Source: an uncultured Chitinophagaceae bacterium (lineage in GTDB: Bacteria > Bacteroidota > Bacteroidia > Chitinophagales > Chitinophagaceae). Taken from it: a DNA stretch of 32,437 nt. Below, one piece after another: positions 1-6,462 of this stretch. The notes below the pieces were generated by a model. It searched no databases and was not told the DNA's origin. It saw only the letters and a program-made list of their open reading frames with translations. The translations under genes were made by a program, and so were the position numbers. Every line of letters starts with the position of its first letter. The first letter of the stretch is position 1. The stretch lies in the NCBI GenBank assembly GCA_937919945.1, contig CALESY010000128.1, positions 1-32,437 of the forward strand. Reading direction: 5' to 3'.

Positions 1-16
1 AAAAGACTAAAACAAT

Positions 17-40
17 AAAGGCTGCCAATTGGCAGCCTTT
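17..40. terminator. Rho-independent terminator after rplQ
   Basis: A perfect 10-bp stem (AAAGGCTGCC / GGCAGCCTTT) with an AATT loop lies 22 nt beyond the rplQ stop. On the minus strand it is followed by a T-rich run (ATTGTTTTAG), so it most likely ends the ribosomal-protein operon. The stem is symmetrical and could also stop plus-strand transcription entering the window. Confidence 0.85.
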
Positions 41-61
41 TTAATATTCGCTATAAAAAGA

Positions 62-616
62 TTAAGCGTTGTTTTCTTCTGTACCTTCTGTAGCTGGTGC
101 TTCAGGTGCAGCTTCTGTAGCTGGTGTTTCGTCAACTACGGGTGCTTCTGCAACAGGAGCCGCTGCAGGTGTAGCAGTTTCAGTTTTCTTAGCGCCAGCG
201 CTACGACGGCTACGGCGTGTTTTCTTAGCACTATCCTTAGCGTCTTTCTTATATATCTCGTTGAAGTCAACCAGTTCTATCATTGCCATATCAGCAGCAT
301 CGCCCATACGGCGTGGCAGCTTGATGATGCGTGTATAACCACCGGGGCGGTTAGCCACTTTATCGCCTATTGTACCAAACAATTCTTTGATAGCTTCTTT
401 GTCTTGCAGATAGCTAAACACAACACGGCGGTTGTGCATGCTGTCGTTCTTAGAACGTGTTATCAGCGGCTCTGCATATACACGCAAAGATTTTGCTTTA
501 GCCAATGTAGTGATAATGCGTTTGTGCTCTATCAACTGGCAAGCAAGGTTTGAAAGCAACGCAGCGCGATGAGAAGCGGTGCGGCCTAAGTTTTTGATTT
601 TGTCTCCGTGACGCAT
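62..616 (-). CDS. rplQ: 50S ribosomal protein L17
   Basis: Large-subunit ribosomal protein L17, 184 aa. The core (about residues 1-115) starts MRHGDKIKNLGR, then HRxALLxNLACxLIEHKRIxTTLAKAK, and ends in the GGYTRIIKLPRRxGDxA segment typical of L17. Beyond the usual ~116-120 aa core is a low-complexity tail: a basic patch (KKTRRSRRSAG) and then about 50 residues rich in Ala, Pro, Glu and Thr. Such acidic/alanine-rich L17 tails occur in Bacteroidota; their role is not known to me. It is the last gene of the operon. It is separated from rpoA by a hairpin (687-727) and followed by a strong terminator. The start is the only ATG that gives the canonical N-terminus. Confidence 0.98.
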   Translation of the reverse strand: MRHGDKIKNLGRTASHRAALLSNLACQLIEHKRIITTLAKAKSLRVYAEPLITRSKNDSMHNRRVVFSYLQDKEAIKELFGTIGDKVANRPGGYTRIIKLPRRMGDAADMAMIELVDFNEIYKKDAKDSAKKTRRSRRSAGAKKTETATPAAAPVAEAPVVDETPATEAAPEAPATEGTEENNA

Positions 617-686
617 GACTGTTAATTTTAAATTCCCTCATACCGTGTCAAGGAATATGAAGTACTGTGTTAAATAAAAATATAGA

Positions 687-727
687 AAGCCAAAATCTGA
701 ATTGCGTTAGCTATCAGATTTTGGCTT
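687..727 (-). terminator. Terminator-like hairpin between rpoA and rplQ
   Basis: A 14-bp perfect stem (AAGCCAAAATCTGA, 687-700, pairing with 714-727) with a 13-nt loop begins 6 nt past the rpoA stop. On the minus strand it is followed by TCTATATTTTTATTT, an intrinsic-terminator layout. rplQ lies 70 nt further on and I see no consensus -7 box between them, so this may be a partial terminator/attenuator or an RNA-processing and stability hairpin. Confidence 0.7.
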
Positions 728-732
728 GTTTA

Positions 733-1728
733 TTAATCGTTACTGCGGTGGAATTTGCTGATGTCCATACCGAAGTGCAGGCCACGTTCGCCAAGCACTT
801 GTTCAATTTCAGACAGAGACTTCTGGCCGAAGTTGCGGAATTTCATCAATTCTTCCTGTGTATATTGTACCAACTCGCTTAAAGAGTTAATCTTAGCAGC
901 TTTCAGGCAGTTGAATGCACGTACAGAAAGTTCCAGATCTTCAAGCGGTGTATTCAATACCTTACGCAGTTGCAGTGTCTCTTCATCAACAACTGTTTCT
1001 TTTTCTTCACGCTTCGTATCCAGGCTGATGTTCTCGTCTGTGATAATCATCAGGTGCTGAATGAGTATGCGTGATGCTTCTTTTACAGCTTCTTCAGGAT
1101 GAATAGTACCGTCTGTTACTACTTCCATTATAAGTTTTTCGAAGTCGGTACGTTGTTCCACACGCGTATTTTCGATGCTGTATTTTACGTTTTTGATAGG
1201 CGTGTAGATAGAGTCGATTGCCATTAGACCAACAGGTGCTTCAGCAGGACGATTCTCTTCTGCAGGCACGTAACCACGACCTTTGCCTATGTGCAGTTCT
1301 ATATGGAAATTAGTTCCTGCATCCATTGTGCAGATAACCAATTCAGGGTTCATTACTTCAAAGTTTGGCAATGCCTCACCTATCATACCGGCAGTGAATA
1401 CTTCTTTGCCTTTGATGTTCAGTTCTACCCTGTCAGACGAGATATCACTGTCTATCGCTTTTTTCAGGCGAACTTGCTTCAGGTTCAGGATGATTTCAGT
1501 TACATCTTCCAGCACACCTTTGATGGTTGCAAATTCGTGGTCTGCACCTGCTATTTTGATAGCTGTGATAGCATAACCTTCTAATGAAGAAAGCAATACG
1601 CGACGCAATGCGTTACCAATGGTAACACCATAACCCGGCTCTAGCGGGCGAAATTCAAACTGAGCTTCAAAATCGGTTGCTTTCTGCAAAACGATTTTGT
1701 CCGGCTTTTGGAAATTTAAGATTGCCAT
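733..1728 (-). CDS. rpoA: DNA-directed RNA polymerase subunit alpha
   Basis: RNA polymerase alpha subunit, 331 aa, the usual length. The N-terminal dimerisation domain (about 1-230) contains FxxxPLExGYGxTxGNALRRVLLSSLEGYA. After an acidic linker (about 235-250) comes the C-terminal domain (about 255-331) with TPLEDLELSVRAxNCLKxA and the helix-hairpin-helix region KFRNFGQKSLSEI, which contacts UP-element DNA and activators. It lies between rpsD (70-nt gap) and rplQ in the conserved alpha-operon order. The ATG at 1728 gives the standard MAILNFQKPDK start. Nothing odd is seen in the protein. Confidence 0.99.
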   Translation of the reverse strand: MAILNFQKPDKIVLQKATDFEAQFEFRPLEPGYGVTIGNALRRVLLSSLEGYAITAIKIAGADHEFATIKGVLEDVTEIILNLKQVRLKKAIDSDISSDRVELNIKGKEVFTAGMIGEALPNFEVMNPELVICTMDAGTNFHIELHIGKGRGYVPAEENRPAEAPVGLMAIDSIYTPIKNVKYSIENTRVEQRTDFEKLIMEVVTDGTIHPEEAVKEASRILIQHLMIITDENISLDTKREEKETVVDEETLQLRKVLNTPLEDLELSVRAFNCLKAAKINSLSELVQYTQEELMKFRNFGQKSLSEIEQVLGERGLHFGMDISKFHRSND

Positions 1729-1798
1729 ATACTTATTAATTTGTGATTCGCGAGGGACATTCTATCCAACGCAATCGGTTAATAAACTACGTTAAAAA

Positions 1799-2404
1799 TT
1801 ATTTAGAGTACAACTCTACTATCAGTTGTTCCTTGATATTTTCAGGTACGTTATCACGCTCTGGGTGAGCAATGTACGTGCCTTTCATTTCTTTTTCGTT
1901 CCAATCAACCCAACCTATTTTAGGATTTTTGCCACGCATCAAGCTCAACAATGTAGGGTTGATTTTGCTTTTAGGCTTCAACTCTATAATGTCACCCGGC
2001 CTCAACTGGTAAGATGGTATGTTTACCACTTCACCATTCACCATGATGTGTTTGTGAGCTACCAACTGACGTGCAGCAGGACGTGTAGGAGAGATACCCA
2101 TACGGTAGATAGTATTATCTAAGCGTGCTTCCAGCAATTTGATAAGGTTTTCGCCAGTCGCGCCTTTCAGGCGAGAAGCTTCCTGATATGTATTACGGAA
2201 TTGCTTTTCCAATACACCATACGTGTATTTAGCTTTTTGCTTTTCTTTCAACTGAATAGCGTACTCGCTCGCTGTTTTGCGTTTGCGTGTACCACCATGC
2301 TGACCCGGAGGATTGCTGTTTTTACCGAGGTTCTTACCTGAACCCAGTATTGGTTCGCCGAAGATGCGGCAGATTCTGTTTTTTGGACCTGTATAACGTG
2401 CCAT
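1799..2404 (-). CDS. rpsD: 30S ribosomal protein S4
   Basis: Primary 16S rRNA-binding protein S4, 201 aa. It begins MARYTGPKNRICRIFGEP and has the PPGQHG motif. The S4 RNA-binding domain (about residues 92-155) reads LEARLDNTIYRMG...ARQLVxHxHIxVNG. Only one cysteine (C12) is present in the N-terminal region, so the CxxC zinc-ribbon found in many S4 proteins is absent; this is the zinc-free type. In Escherichia coli S4 is the translational repressor of the alpha operon. Here a hairpin in the spacer just upstream (2420-2465) is a possible regulatory site, but there is no direct evidence for that. Confidence 0.98.
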   Translation of the reverse strand: MARYTGPKNRICRIFGEPILGSGKNLGKNSNPPGQHGGTRKRKTASEYAIQLKEKQKAKYTYGVLEKQFRNTYQEASRLKGATGENLIKLLEARLDNTIYRMGISPTRPAARQLVAHKHIMVNGEVVNIPSYQLRPGDIIELKPKSKINPTLLSLMRGKNPKIGWVDWNEKEMKGTYIAHPERDNVPENIKEQLIVELYSK

Positions 2405-2419
2405 GTTCGATTTTTTAAA

Positions 2420-2465
2420 ACTGCTTCCGTCTCATTTAAAATCGTAAATCTCGATACGGAGCAGT
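2420..2465 (-). other. Hairpin in the rpsK-rpsD spacer
   Basis: ACTGCTTCCGT (2420-2430) can pair with ACGGAGCAGT (2456-2465), a 10-bp stem with one bulged T and a 25-nt loop. On the minus strand it is followed by TTTTAAAAAATCG and then the rpsD start 15 nt away. It could be an attenuator, an mRNA-processing site or a translational control element for S4. Seen directly as sequence; function is inference. Confidence 0.45.
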
Positions 2466-2494
2466 ATGTTATTAATAATTGTTATTACTAAAGA

Positions 2495-2896
2495 TTATAC
2501 CCTACGTTTTTTAGGAGGACGGCAACCATTGTGTGGCATAGGTGTAACGTCTTTAATAGACACCACTTCGATACCAACACTTGCCAGTGCGCGGATAGCA
2601 CCTTCACGGCCCGAACCAGGACCTTTAACGAATACATCCACTTTTTTCAGGCCAGCATCTGCAGCTACTTTACCACAGTCTTGAGAAGCCATTTGTGCAG
2701 CATATGGTGTGTTCTTTTTAGAACCACGGAAACCCATTTTACCTGCAGAAGACCAAGAGATAACCTGACCTTGTTTGTTAGTGATACTAACGATGATGTT
2801 GTTGAACGTCGCACTGATGTGTACATCGCCATGCGGGTCAACTTTCACTACGCGCTTTTTAGCAGCGGTTTTTGCAGAAGATTGTGCTTTTGCCAT
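2495..2896 (-). CDS. rpsK: 30S ribosomal protein S11
   Basis: Small-subunit platform protein S11, 133 aa. After a basic Ala/Lys N-terminus comes GDVHISATFNNIIVSITNKQGQVISWSSAGKMGFRGSKK, then AAQMASQDCGKVAADAGLKKVDVFVKGPGSGREGAIRAL, and it ends DVTPMPHNGCRPPKKRRV, all diagnostic of S11. It sits 108 nt after rpsM across an unusually GC-rich spacer and 90 nt before rpsD. The ATG at 2896 gives the expected start. Confidence 0.99.
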   Translation of the reverse strand: MAKAQSSAKTAAKKRVVKVDPHGDVHISATFNNIIVSITNKQGQVISWSSAGKMGFRGSKKNTPYAAQMASQDCGKVAADAGLKKVDVFVKGPGSGREGAIRALASVGIEVVSIKDVTPMPHNGCRPPKKRRV

Positions 2897-2937
2897 TTTA
2901 CTTTTAAAATAAGGTAGTCGTTAAAAAAACCATCAAC

Positions 2938-3000
2938 CGGTACTACCCGGCCCCATGCCACTCCTCCCTGCTGCAGCTTAGCAGATCCGGCAGCGGCACA
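2938..3000 (-). other. GC-rich structured spacer between rpsM and rpsK
   Basis: About 60 bp of clearly higher G+C than its surroundings. On the minus strand it holds CTGCT...AGCAG, then GGGAGGAG, a 7-codon mini-ORF (CAT at 2954-2956 to a stop at 2933-2935, M-G-P-G-S-T-G), and CCGG-GTAGTA-CCGG followed by TTGATGG and seven Ts. This could be a regulatory leader or attenuator for rpsK and later genes. A strong Shine-Dalgarno-like GGAGGAG is unusual for this phylum. Function is inference. Confidence 0.35.
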
Positions 3001-3004
3001 GTTA

Positions 3005-3385
3005 TTATTTCTTAGCTGCTTTCTTTTTACCTGCAACAGTTTTGCGCTTACCTTTACGGGTACGGCTGTTGGTACGTGTACGCTGGCCACGCAAAGGCAA
3101 ACCTTTACGATGACGCAAGCCACGATAACAAGCAATATCCATCAGGCGCTTGATGTTCATCTGAACTTCAGAACGCAACTGACCTTCTACTTTGAACTCC
3201 GTGCTGATGATGTTACGAATAGCAGCTTGCTCTTCGTCATTCCACTCCATTGCTTTCTTGTCATAATTAATCCCTGATTTGTCAAGGATATATTGAGCAG
3301 TGCTACGGCCAATACCGTAAATGTAAGTGAGGGCTATCTCACCACGCTTGTTCTTCGGAAGGTCTATACCAGCTATACGAGCCAT
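3005..3385 (-). CDS. rpsM: 30S ribosomal protein S13
   Basis: Small-subunit head protein S13, 126 aa. It starts MARIAGIDLPKNKRGEIALTYIYGIGRSTAQ and holds the helix-two-turn-helix with GIGRSTA. The C-terminal RNA-binding tail reads CYRGLRHRKGLPLRGQRTRTNSRTRKG and then Lys-rich KKKAAKK. Length and order (rpmJ before it, rpsK after it) are standard. It starts 41 nt after the rpmJ stop. Confidence 0.99.
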   Translation of the reverse strand: MARIAGIDLPKNKRGEIALTYIYGIGRSTAQYILDKSGINYDKKAMEWNDEEQAAIRNIISTEFKVEGQLRSEVQMNIKRLMDIACYRGLRHRKGLPLRGQRTRTNSRTRKGKRKTVAGKKKAAKK

Positions 3386-3426
3386 GTATGATATAAATTT
3401 TTAAAATACTAATTACTAAATACTGA

Positions 3427-3543
3427 TTACCCCTGACGTTGTTTAAAACGAGGGTTCTTTTTGTTAATTACATACAGCCTGCCTTTACGACGAACTATTT
3501 TGCAATCTGCACTACGCTTTTTAATAGCAGCTCTAACCTTCAT
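3427..3543 (-). CDS. rpmJ: 50S ribosomal protein L36 (zinc-free type)
   Basis: A 38-aa ORF. It begins MKVRAAIKKRSADCK, continues IVRRKGRLYVINKKNP and ends RFKQRQG. The classical L36 zinc ribbon is C-x2-C...C...H. Here only the second position (C14) is cysteine; the others are Ser, Asn and Phe, so the protein cannot form the usual zinc site. It lies between infA (33-nt gap) and rpsM, its standard place. The ATG at 3543 is in the sequence TTCATGATCGG of the plus strand. Confidence 0.95.
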   Translation of the reverse strand: MKVRAAIKKRSADCKIVRRKGRLYVINKKNPRFKQRQG

Positions 3544-3576
3544 GATCGGTTATTGTTTTATTGTTTAATTATCTTG

Positions 3577-3795
3577 TTATTTATACCTATATATAATACG
3601 ACCTCTGCTCAAATCGTACGGGCTCATTTCGACACCTACTTTATCACCAGGCAGTATACGTATGTAGTGCATGCGCATTTTACCCGATATTGTAGCCAAA
3701 ATTTCATGCCCGTTCTCAAGACGTACGCGAAACATTGCGTTAGACAGTGCTTCTACGATAGTACCGTCTTGTTTAATCAAAGACTGTTTAGCCAT
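3577..3795 (-). CDS. infA: Translation initiation factor IF-1
   Basis: IF-1, 72 aa, an S1/OB-fold protein that binds the ribosomal A site and assists IF-2 and IF-3. The sequence starts MAKQSLIKQDGTIVEALSNAMFRVRLENGHEI, then SGKMRMHYIRILPGDKV, and ends SPYDLSRGRIIYRYK, all typical. The frame stays open upstream to 3936, but the ATG at 3795 gives the exact family N-terminus. It also lies 14 nt after a perfect Bacteroidota -7 box, so longer starts are rejected. It is the first gene of the ribosomal operon here. The usual upstream partners secY and map are absent; instead the heptose genes precede it. Confidence 0.98.
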   Translation of the reverse strand: MAKQSLIKQDGTIVEALSNAMFRVRLENGHEILATISGKMRMHYIRILPGDKVGVEMSPYDLSRGRIIYRYK

Positions 3796-3809
3796 ATTAA
3801 AAAGGACTG

Positions 3810-3841
3810 CAAAGGTAATGGGTATTTTTTTTCTATCCAAA
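3810..3841 (-). promoter_or_regulatory. Promoter of the infA-rplQ operon
   Basis: On the minus strand: TTTG (3838-3841), a 20-nt spacer, then TACCTTTG (3810-3817). Both match the Bacteroidota -33/-7 consensus (TTTG and TAnnTTTG) without a mismatch. The expected transcription start is about 10 nt before the infA ATG. It explains how this part of the ribosomal operon is expressed without secY/map upstream. Confidence 0.8.
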
Positions 3842-3958
3842 TAATTTGAAAGGCTGTATATGAGATAATTTTCAGGCGCTTTGCATGGTACAAATATACG
3901 CAAAACAGGCACAATAAGTACCTGTTTATCAATCATTTAACCCATTCTCACACATATC

Positions 3959-4537
3959 CTACCCTACCATCTCGTGCCACTTTATGGTGGCAGCCCAGTC
4001 TTTTAATGATGCGTATTGTTCGTCAATCAAATCATGAGGCAAAGAATAGGGCTCGTGTTTGGTAGTAAGAAACACTGTATGCATACCCAGTTTTTTGCCA
4101 AACTCCATATCGCTGAGGCTGTTGCCTACCATCACACTCTTTTTAAAATCTATAGCGGGAAAATCTTCCTTAGCTTGTAGAGCCATGCCTGTATTTGGCT
4201 TGCGGTTGTGGTCTGTATCTTCAGTAGCAGTGCATGCATATATCTTGTCTATGCGTCCACCGGCGGCTACAATGTTGCCGGTCATCTGTTCACCAATCTC
4301 TTTCAGGTCATCTTTACTCATAATACCCTTACCTACTCCTCGTTGATTGGTTACTACTACTATATTCCCAAATACCTCCCCCAAATGCTTCAGCGCATCA
4401 AGCGCACCGCCACAAAACTCAAACTCCTGCCAGTTGGTAATATAAGAACCTACATTCTCCACGTTTATTACTCCGTCCCTGTCCAGGAACAATGTCCAGC
4501 TTTTGTCTATCCTAGCCTGAATACTAAAGGTTGTCAT
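3959..4537 (-). CDS. HAD-IIIA phosphatase, GmhB-like heptose bisphosphate phosphatase
   Basis: HAD-superfamily hydrolase, 192 aa, of the GmhB/HisB-N subfamily. GmhB removes the 7-phosphate from D-glycero-D-manno-heptose 1,7-bisphosphate on the way to ADP-heptose for LPS. Motif I is FLDRDGVIN (nucleophile and acid/base Asp); motif II is VVVTNQRGVGKG; motif III Lys is in NRKPNTGM; motif IV is VGNSLSDMEFG, with Asn where many family members have Asp. The C-x-H...C-x-C zinc loop of E. coli GmhB is missing (ACTATEDTDHNRKP). The frame runs upstream into gmhA, but the ATG at 4537 starts 20 nt after the gmhA stop and fits the family. Placement next to gmhA supports the heptose role; another phosphorylated substrate is possible. 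Confidence 0.8.
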   Translation of the reverse strand: MTTFSIQARIDKSWTLFLDRDGVINVENVGSYITNWQEFEFCGGALDALKHLGEVFGNIVVVTNQRGVGKGIMSKDDLKEIGEQMTGNIVAAGGRIDKIYACTATEDTDHNRKPNTGMALQAKEDFPAIDFKKSVMVGNSLSDMEFGKKLGMHTVFLTTKHEPYSLPHDLIDEQYASLKDWAATIKWHEMVG

Positions 4538-4557
4538 CTTTTTAGTTTTTTCTGCTT

Positions 4558-5130
4558 TTAAAACATCCTCTCTTCTACTAATTGGCACATGATATGCCCG
4601 ATGGTAATGTGGCTTTCCTGTATCCTTGGTGTATCGTTGCTTGGTACGTTTACCAGATAGTCGCAAAGGTTTTTCATTTTACCACCACCTTCTCCTGTAA
4701 ATCCTACAGTAATCATACCAATCTCACGGGCGGTTTGTAATGCATTTGTAATATTCACCGAGTTACCCGATGTGCTGAGCCCTATCAATATATCACCTTT
4801 TTTACCTGTGCCTTTCACTATCCTGCTGTACACCACATCATACCCGTAGTCGTTAGCCACTGCTGTTATATACGAAGTATTGCAGTGCAGGGCTTCCGAT
4901 GGCAGCGGGTCTCTGTCGTTATAGAATCTGCCGCTGAACTCTGCAGCTAAGTGTTGTGCATCTGCTGCGCTACCACCATTACCGCAAAACAATACCTTAT
5001 TACCATTTTTGAAAGCGGTAGTAATTTTTTCTACAACAGCCTCTATAGTCTGCAACAAAGTGGGGTTATTCAGTATTTGTGCCTTTACATCTATAGAGCC
5101 TTGCAATATATCTTTTATCTGTTGCTGCAT
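4558..5130 (-). CDS. gmhA: Phosphoheptose isomerase (sedoheptulose 7-phosphate isomerase)
   Basis: SIS-domain isomerase, 190 aa, converting sedoheptulose 7-phosphate to D-glycero-D-manno-heptose 7-phosphate, the first step of ADP-heptose synthesis. Seen: KVLFCGNGGSAADAQHLAAEFSGRF, ISTSGNS-type loop LIGLSTSGNSVNI, GFTGEGGGKM, and RIQESHITIGHIMCQLVEE with the conserved His pair. The frame is open to 5304, but the ATG at 5130 (MQQQIKDIL) aligns with the known GmhA start. The next gene downstream is the GmhB-like phosphatase. Directly upstream are the queA terminator hairpin and a -7-like TATTTTTG only 6 nt before the ATG, so the mRNA may be nearly leaderless. Confidence 0.95.
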   Translation of the reverse strand: MQQQIKDILQGSIDVKAQILNNPTLLQTIEAVVEKITTAFKNGNKVLFCGNGGSAADAQHLAAEFSGRFYNDRDPLPSEALHCNTSYITAVANDYGYDVVYSRIVKGTGKKGDILIGLSTSGNSVNITNALQTAREIGMITVGFTGEGGGKMKNLCDYLVNVPSNDTPRIQESHITIGHIMCQLVEERMF

Positions 5131-5136
5131 ATCTTT

Positions 5137-5144
5137 CAAAAATA
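5137..5144 (-). promoter_or_regulatory. Possible -7 box for gmhA overlapping the queA terminator tail
   Basis: TATTTTTG on the minus strand matches TAnnTTTG and lies 6 nt before the gmhA ATG. It is at the same time the T-tract of the queA terminator. No -33 TTG is found at the right distance (that position lies in the hairpin), so the promoter is uncertain. Confidence 0.35.
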
Positions 5145-5145
5145 C

Positions 5146-5175
5146 AACAGCGCACGATATGATACGTGCGCTGTT
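5146..5175 (-). terminator. Terminator after queA
   Basis: A perfect 11-bp stem (AACAGCGCACG / CGTGCGCTGTT) with an 8-nt loop, followed on the minus strand by GTATTTTTG. It lies 26 nt beyond the queA stop and only 15 nt before the gmhA start. Confidence 0.75.
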
Positions 5176-5201
5176 TATAAAACGTTTATTTTCTGTGGAT
5201 A

Positions 5202-6251
5202 TTATAATATCAGCATAGCGTCGCCATAGCTGAAGAAACGGTATTTTTCTTTGATGGCGGTGTTGTATGCTTCCATTGTCAATTCGTAACCTGCAAAAGC
5301 ACAAACCATAATCATCAGGCTTGTTTTTGGCAGGTGGAAGTTGGTAACAAGGCTATTAGCAATAGAAAAATCGTATGGTGGGTGGATGAACAGATTCGTC
5401 CAGCCTTCCTCTGCTTTCAACAGGCCTTGTGCGGTCACAGAACTTTCAAGTGCACGCATAGTAGTAGTACCAATAGAGCAGATACGCCTGTCTTCCAGTT
5501 TAGCTTTGTTTACTATTTTGGTAGAGAAATCGTCAACACGGAAGTATTCCGCATCCATTTTATGCTTCGACAAGTCTTCTACTTCTATAGGGCGGAAAGT
5601 GCCTAAGCCTGTGTGCAGCGTTACTTCTGCAAACTTCACACCTTCAATTTCCAAACGCTTAATCAGTTCTTTGCTGAAGTGCAAACCAGCCGTTGGTGCT
5701 GCTACAGCTCCTTCATATTTTGCATATACCGTTTGGTAGCGCTCTTTGTCTTCTTCTTCAGGTTTGCGTTTGATGTATTTTGGCAGCGGTGTTTCACCAA
5801 GTGTTTCTAAAATCTTCTTAAAAGCCTCTTCATCACCATCAAACAAGAAACGGATGGTACGACCACGAGATGTTGTATTGTCTATTACCTCTGCAACCAA
5901 TTCGTCATTATCACCAAAATACAGTTTGTTGCCAACACGTATTTTACGAGCCGGGTCAACGATAACATCCCATAAGCGGTTGGGCTTGTTCAGTTCGCGC
6001 AGCAGGAACACTTCAATCTTCGCACCTGTTTTTTCTTTACGTCCGTAAAGACGGGCAGGAAACACTTTGGTGTTATTAACCACCATCACGTCTTTATCAT
6101 CAAAATAGGTGATAATATCGCGGAAGGTTTTATGTTCCATTTTACCTGTGTCGCGGTGAACAACCAACAGGCGGCTTTCTTCTCTTGTTTTAGCTGGGTG
6201 CTGGGCAACAAGGTTGAGCGGAAGGTCAAATTTGAATTGCGACAACTTCAT
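5202..6251 (-). CDS. queA: S-adenosylmethionine:tRNA ribosyltransferase-isomerase
   Basis: QueA, 349 aa, transfers and isomerises the ribosyl part of S-adenosylmethionine onto 7-aminomethyl-7-deazaguanine in tRNA, giving epoxyqueuosine. Recognised from the start (MKLSQFKFDLPLNLVAQHPAKTREESRLLV), VNNTKVFPARLYGRKEKTGAKIEVFLL, VAAPTAGLHFSKEL, VTLHTGLGTFRPIEVEDL, MDAEYFRV, GTTTMRALES, and the C-terminal TNLFIHPPYDF...LVTNFHLPKTSLMIMVCAFAG. Full length. It is transcribed alone from a consensus promoter (6278-6309) and ends in a hairpin terminator. Confidence 0.98.
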   Translation of the reverse strand: MKLSQFKFDLPLNLVAQHPAKTREESRLLVVHRDTGKMEHKTFRDIITYFDDKDVMVVNNTKVFPARLYGRKEKTGAKIEVFLLRELNKPNRLWDVIVDPARKIRVGNKLYFGDNDELVAEVIDNTTSRGRTIRFLFDGDEEAFKKILETLGETPLPKYIKRKPEEEDKERYQTVYAKYEGAVAAPTAGLHFSKELIKRLEIEGVKFAEVTLHTGLGTFRPIEVEDLSKHKMDAEYFRVDDFSTKIVNKAKLEDRRICSIGTTTMRALESSVTAQGLLKAEEGWTNLFIHPPYDFSIANSLVTNFHLPKTSLMIMVCAFAGYELTMEAYNTAIKEKYRFFSYGDAMLIL

Positions 6252-6277
6252 ATACGGAACTATAATTTAAAAGTGTG

Positions 6278-6309
6278 CAAAGTTAATACAAAAACAAGCC
6301 TAAAACAAC
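6278..6309 (-). promoter_or_regulatory. queA promoter
   Basis: On the minus strand: GTTG (6306-6309), 20-nt spacer, TAACTTTG (6278-6285), a full match to the Bacteroidota -7 box. The ATG is 26 nt downstream. It faces away from the dipeptidase promoter in the same intergenic region. Confidence 0.75.
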
Positions 6310-6413
6310 ATATTATTTAATTATTGAAAATCAATCACTTAGCGCCTGTTTCGGAACTATGTTGGCCATGTCTTGTGAAAGGGTTAAAAATAAGGTGTAT
6401 TCCCGCCTATAGT

Positions 6414-6444
6414 GTTGGGCTATGTGGCTAATTATTTACATTTG
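6414..6444 (+). promoter_or_regulatory. Promoter of the M20 dipeptidase gene
   Basis: GTTG (6414-6417), 19-nt spacer, TACATTTG (6437-6444), a full -7 match. Because the box lies inside the open frame that extends up to 6412, it argues that translation starts at 6463 and not at the GTG at 6412. Confidence 0.7.
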
Positions 6445-6462
6445 GAGCCTAAATCTTTTTTC

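Noticed and set aside
69..338. Plus-strand ORF opposite rplQ
   Set aside because: Antisense shadow of the Ala/Pro-rich L17 tail; low-complexity and without start context.
2848..3135. Minus-strand ORF bridging rpsM and rpsK
   Set aside because: Out of frame with both genes and overlapping rpsM; the composition comes from the GC-rich spacer.
3796..3936. Longer infA reading frame
   Set aside because: It runs across the infA promoter; the 72-aa product from 3795 is the exact IF-1 size.
6412..6462. GTG start at 6412 for the M20 dipeptidase
   Set aside because: The consensus promoter lies inside this stretch, and the residues do not resemble the family N-terminus.
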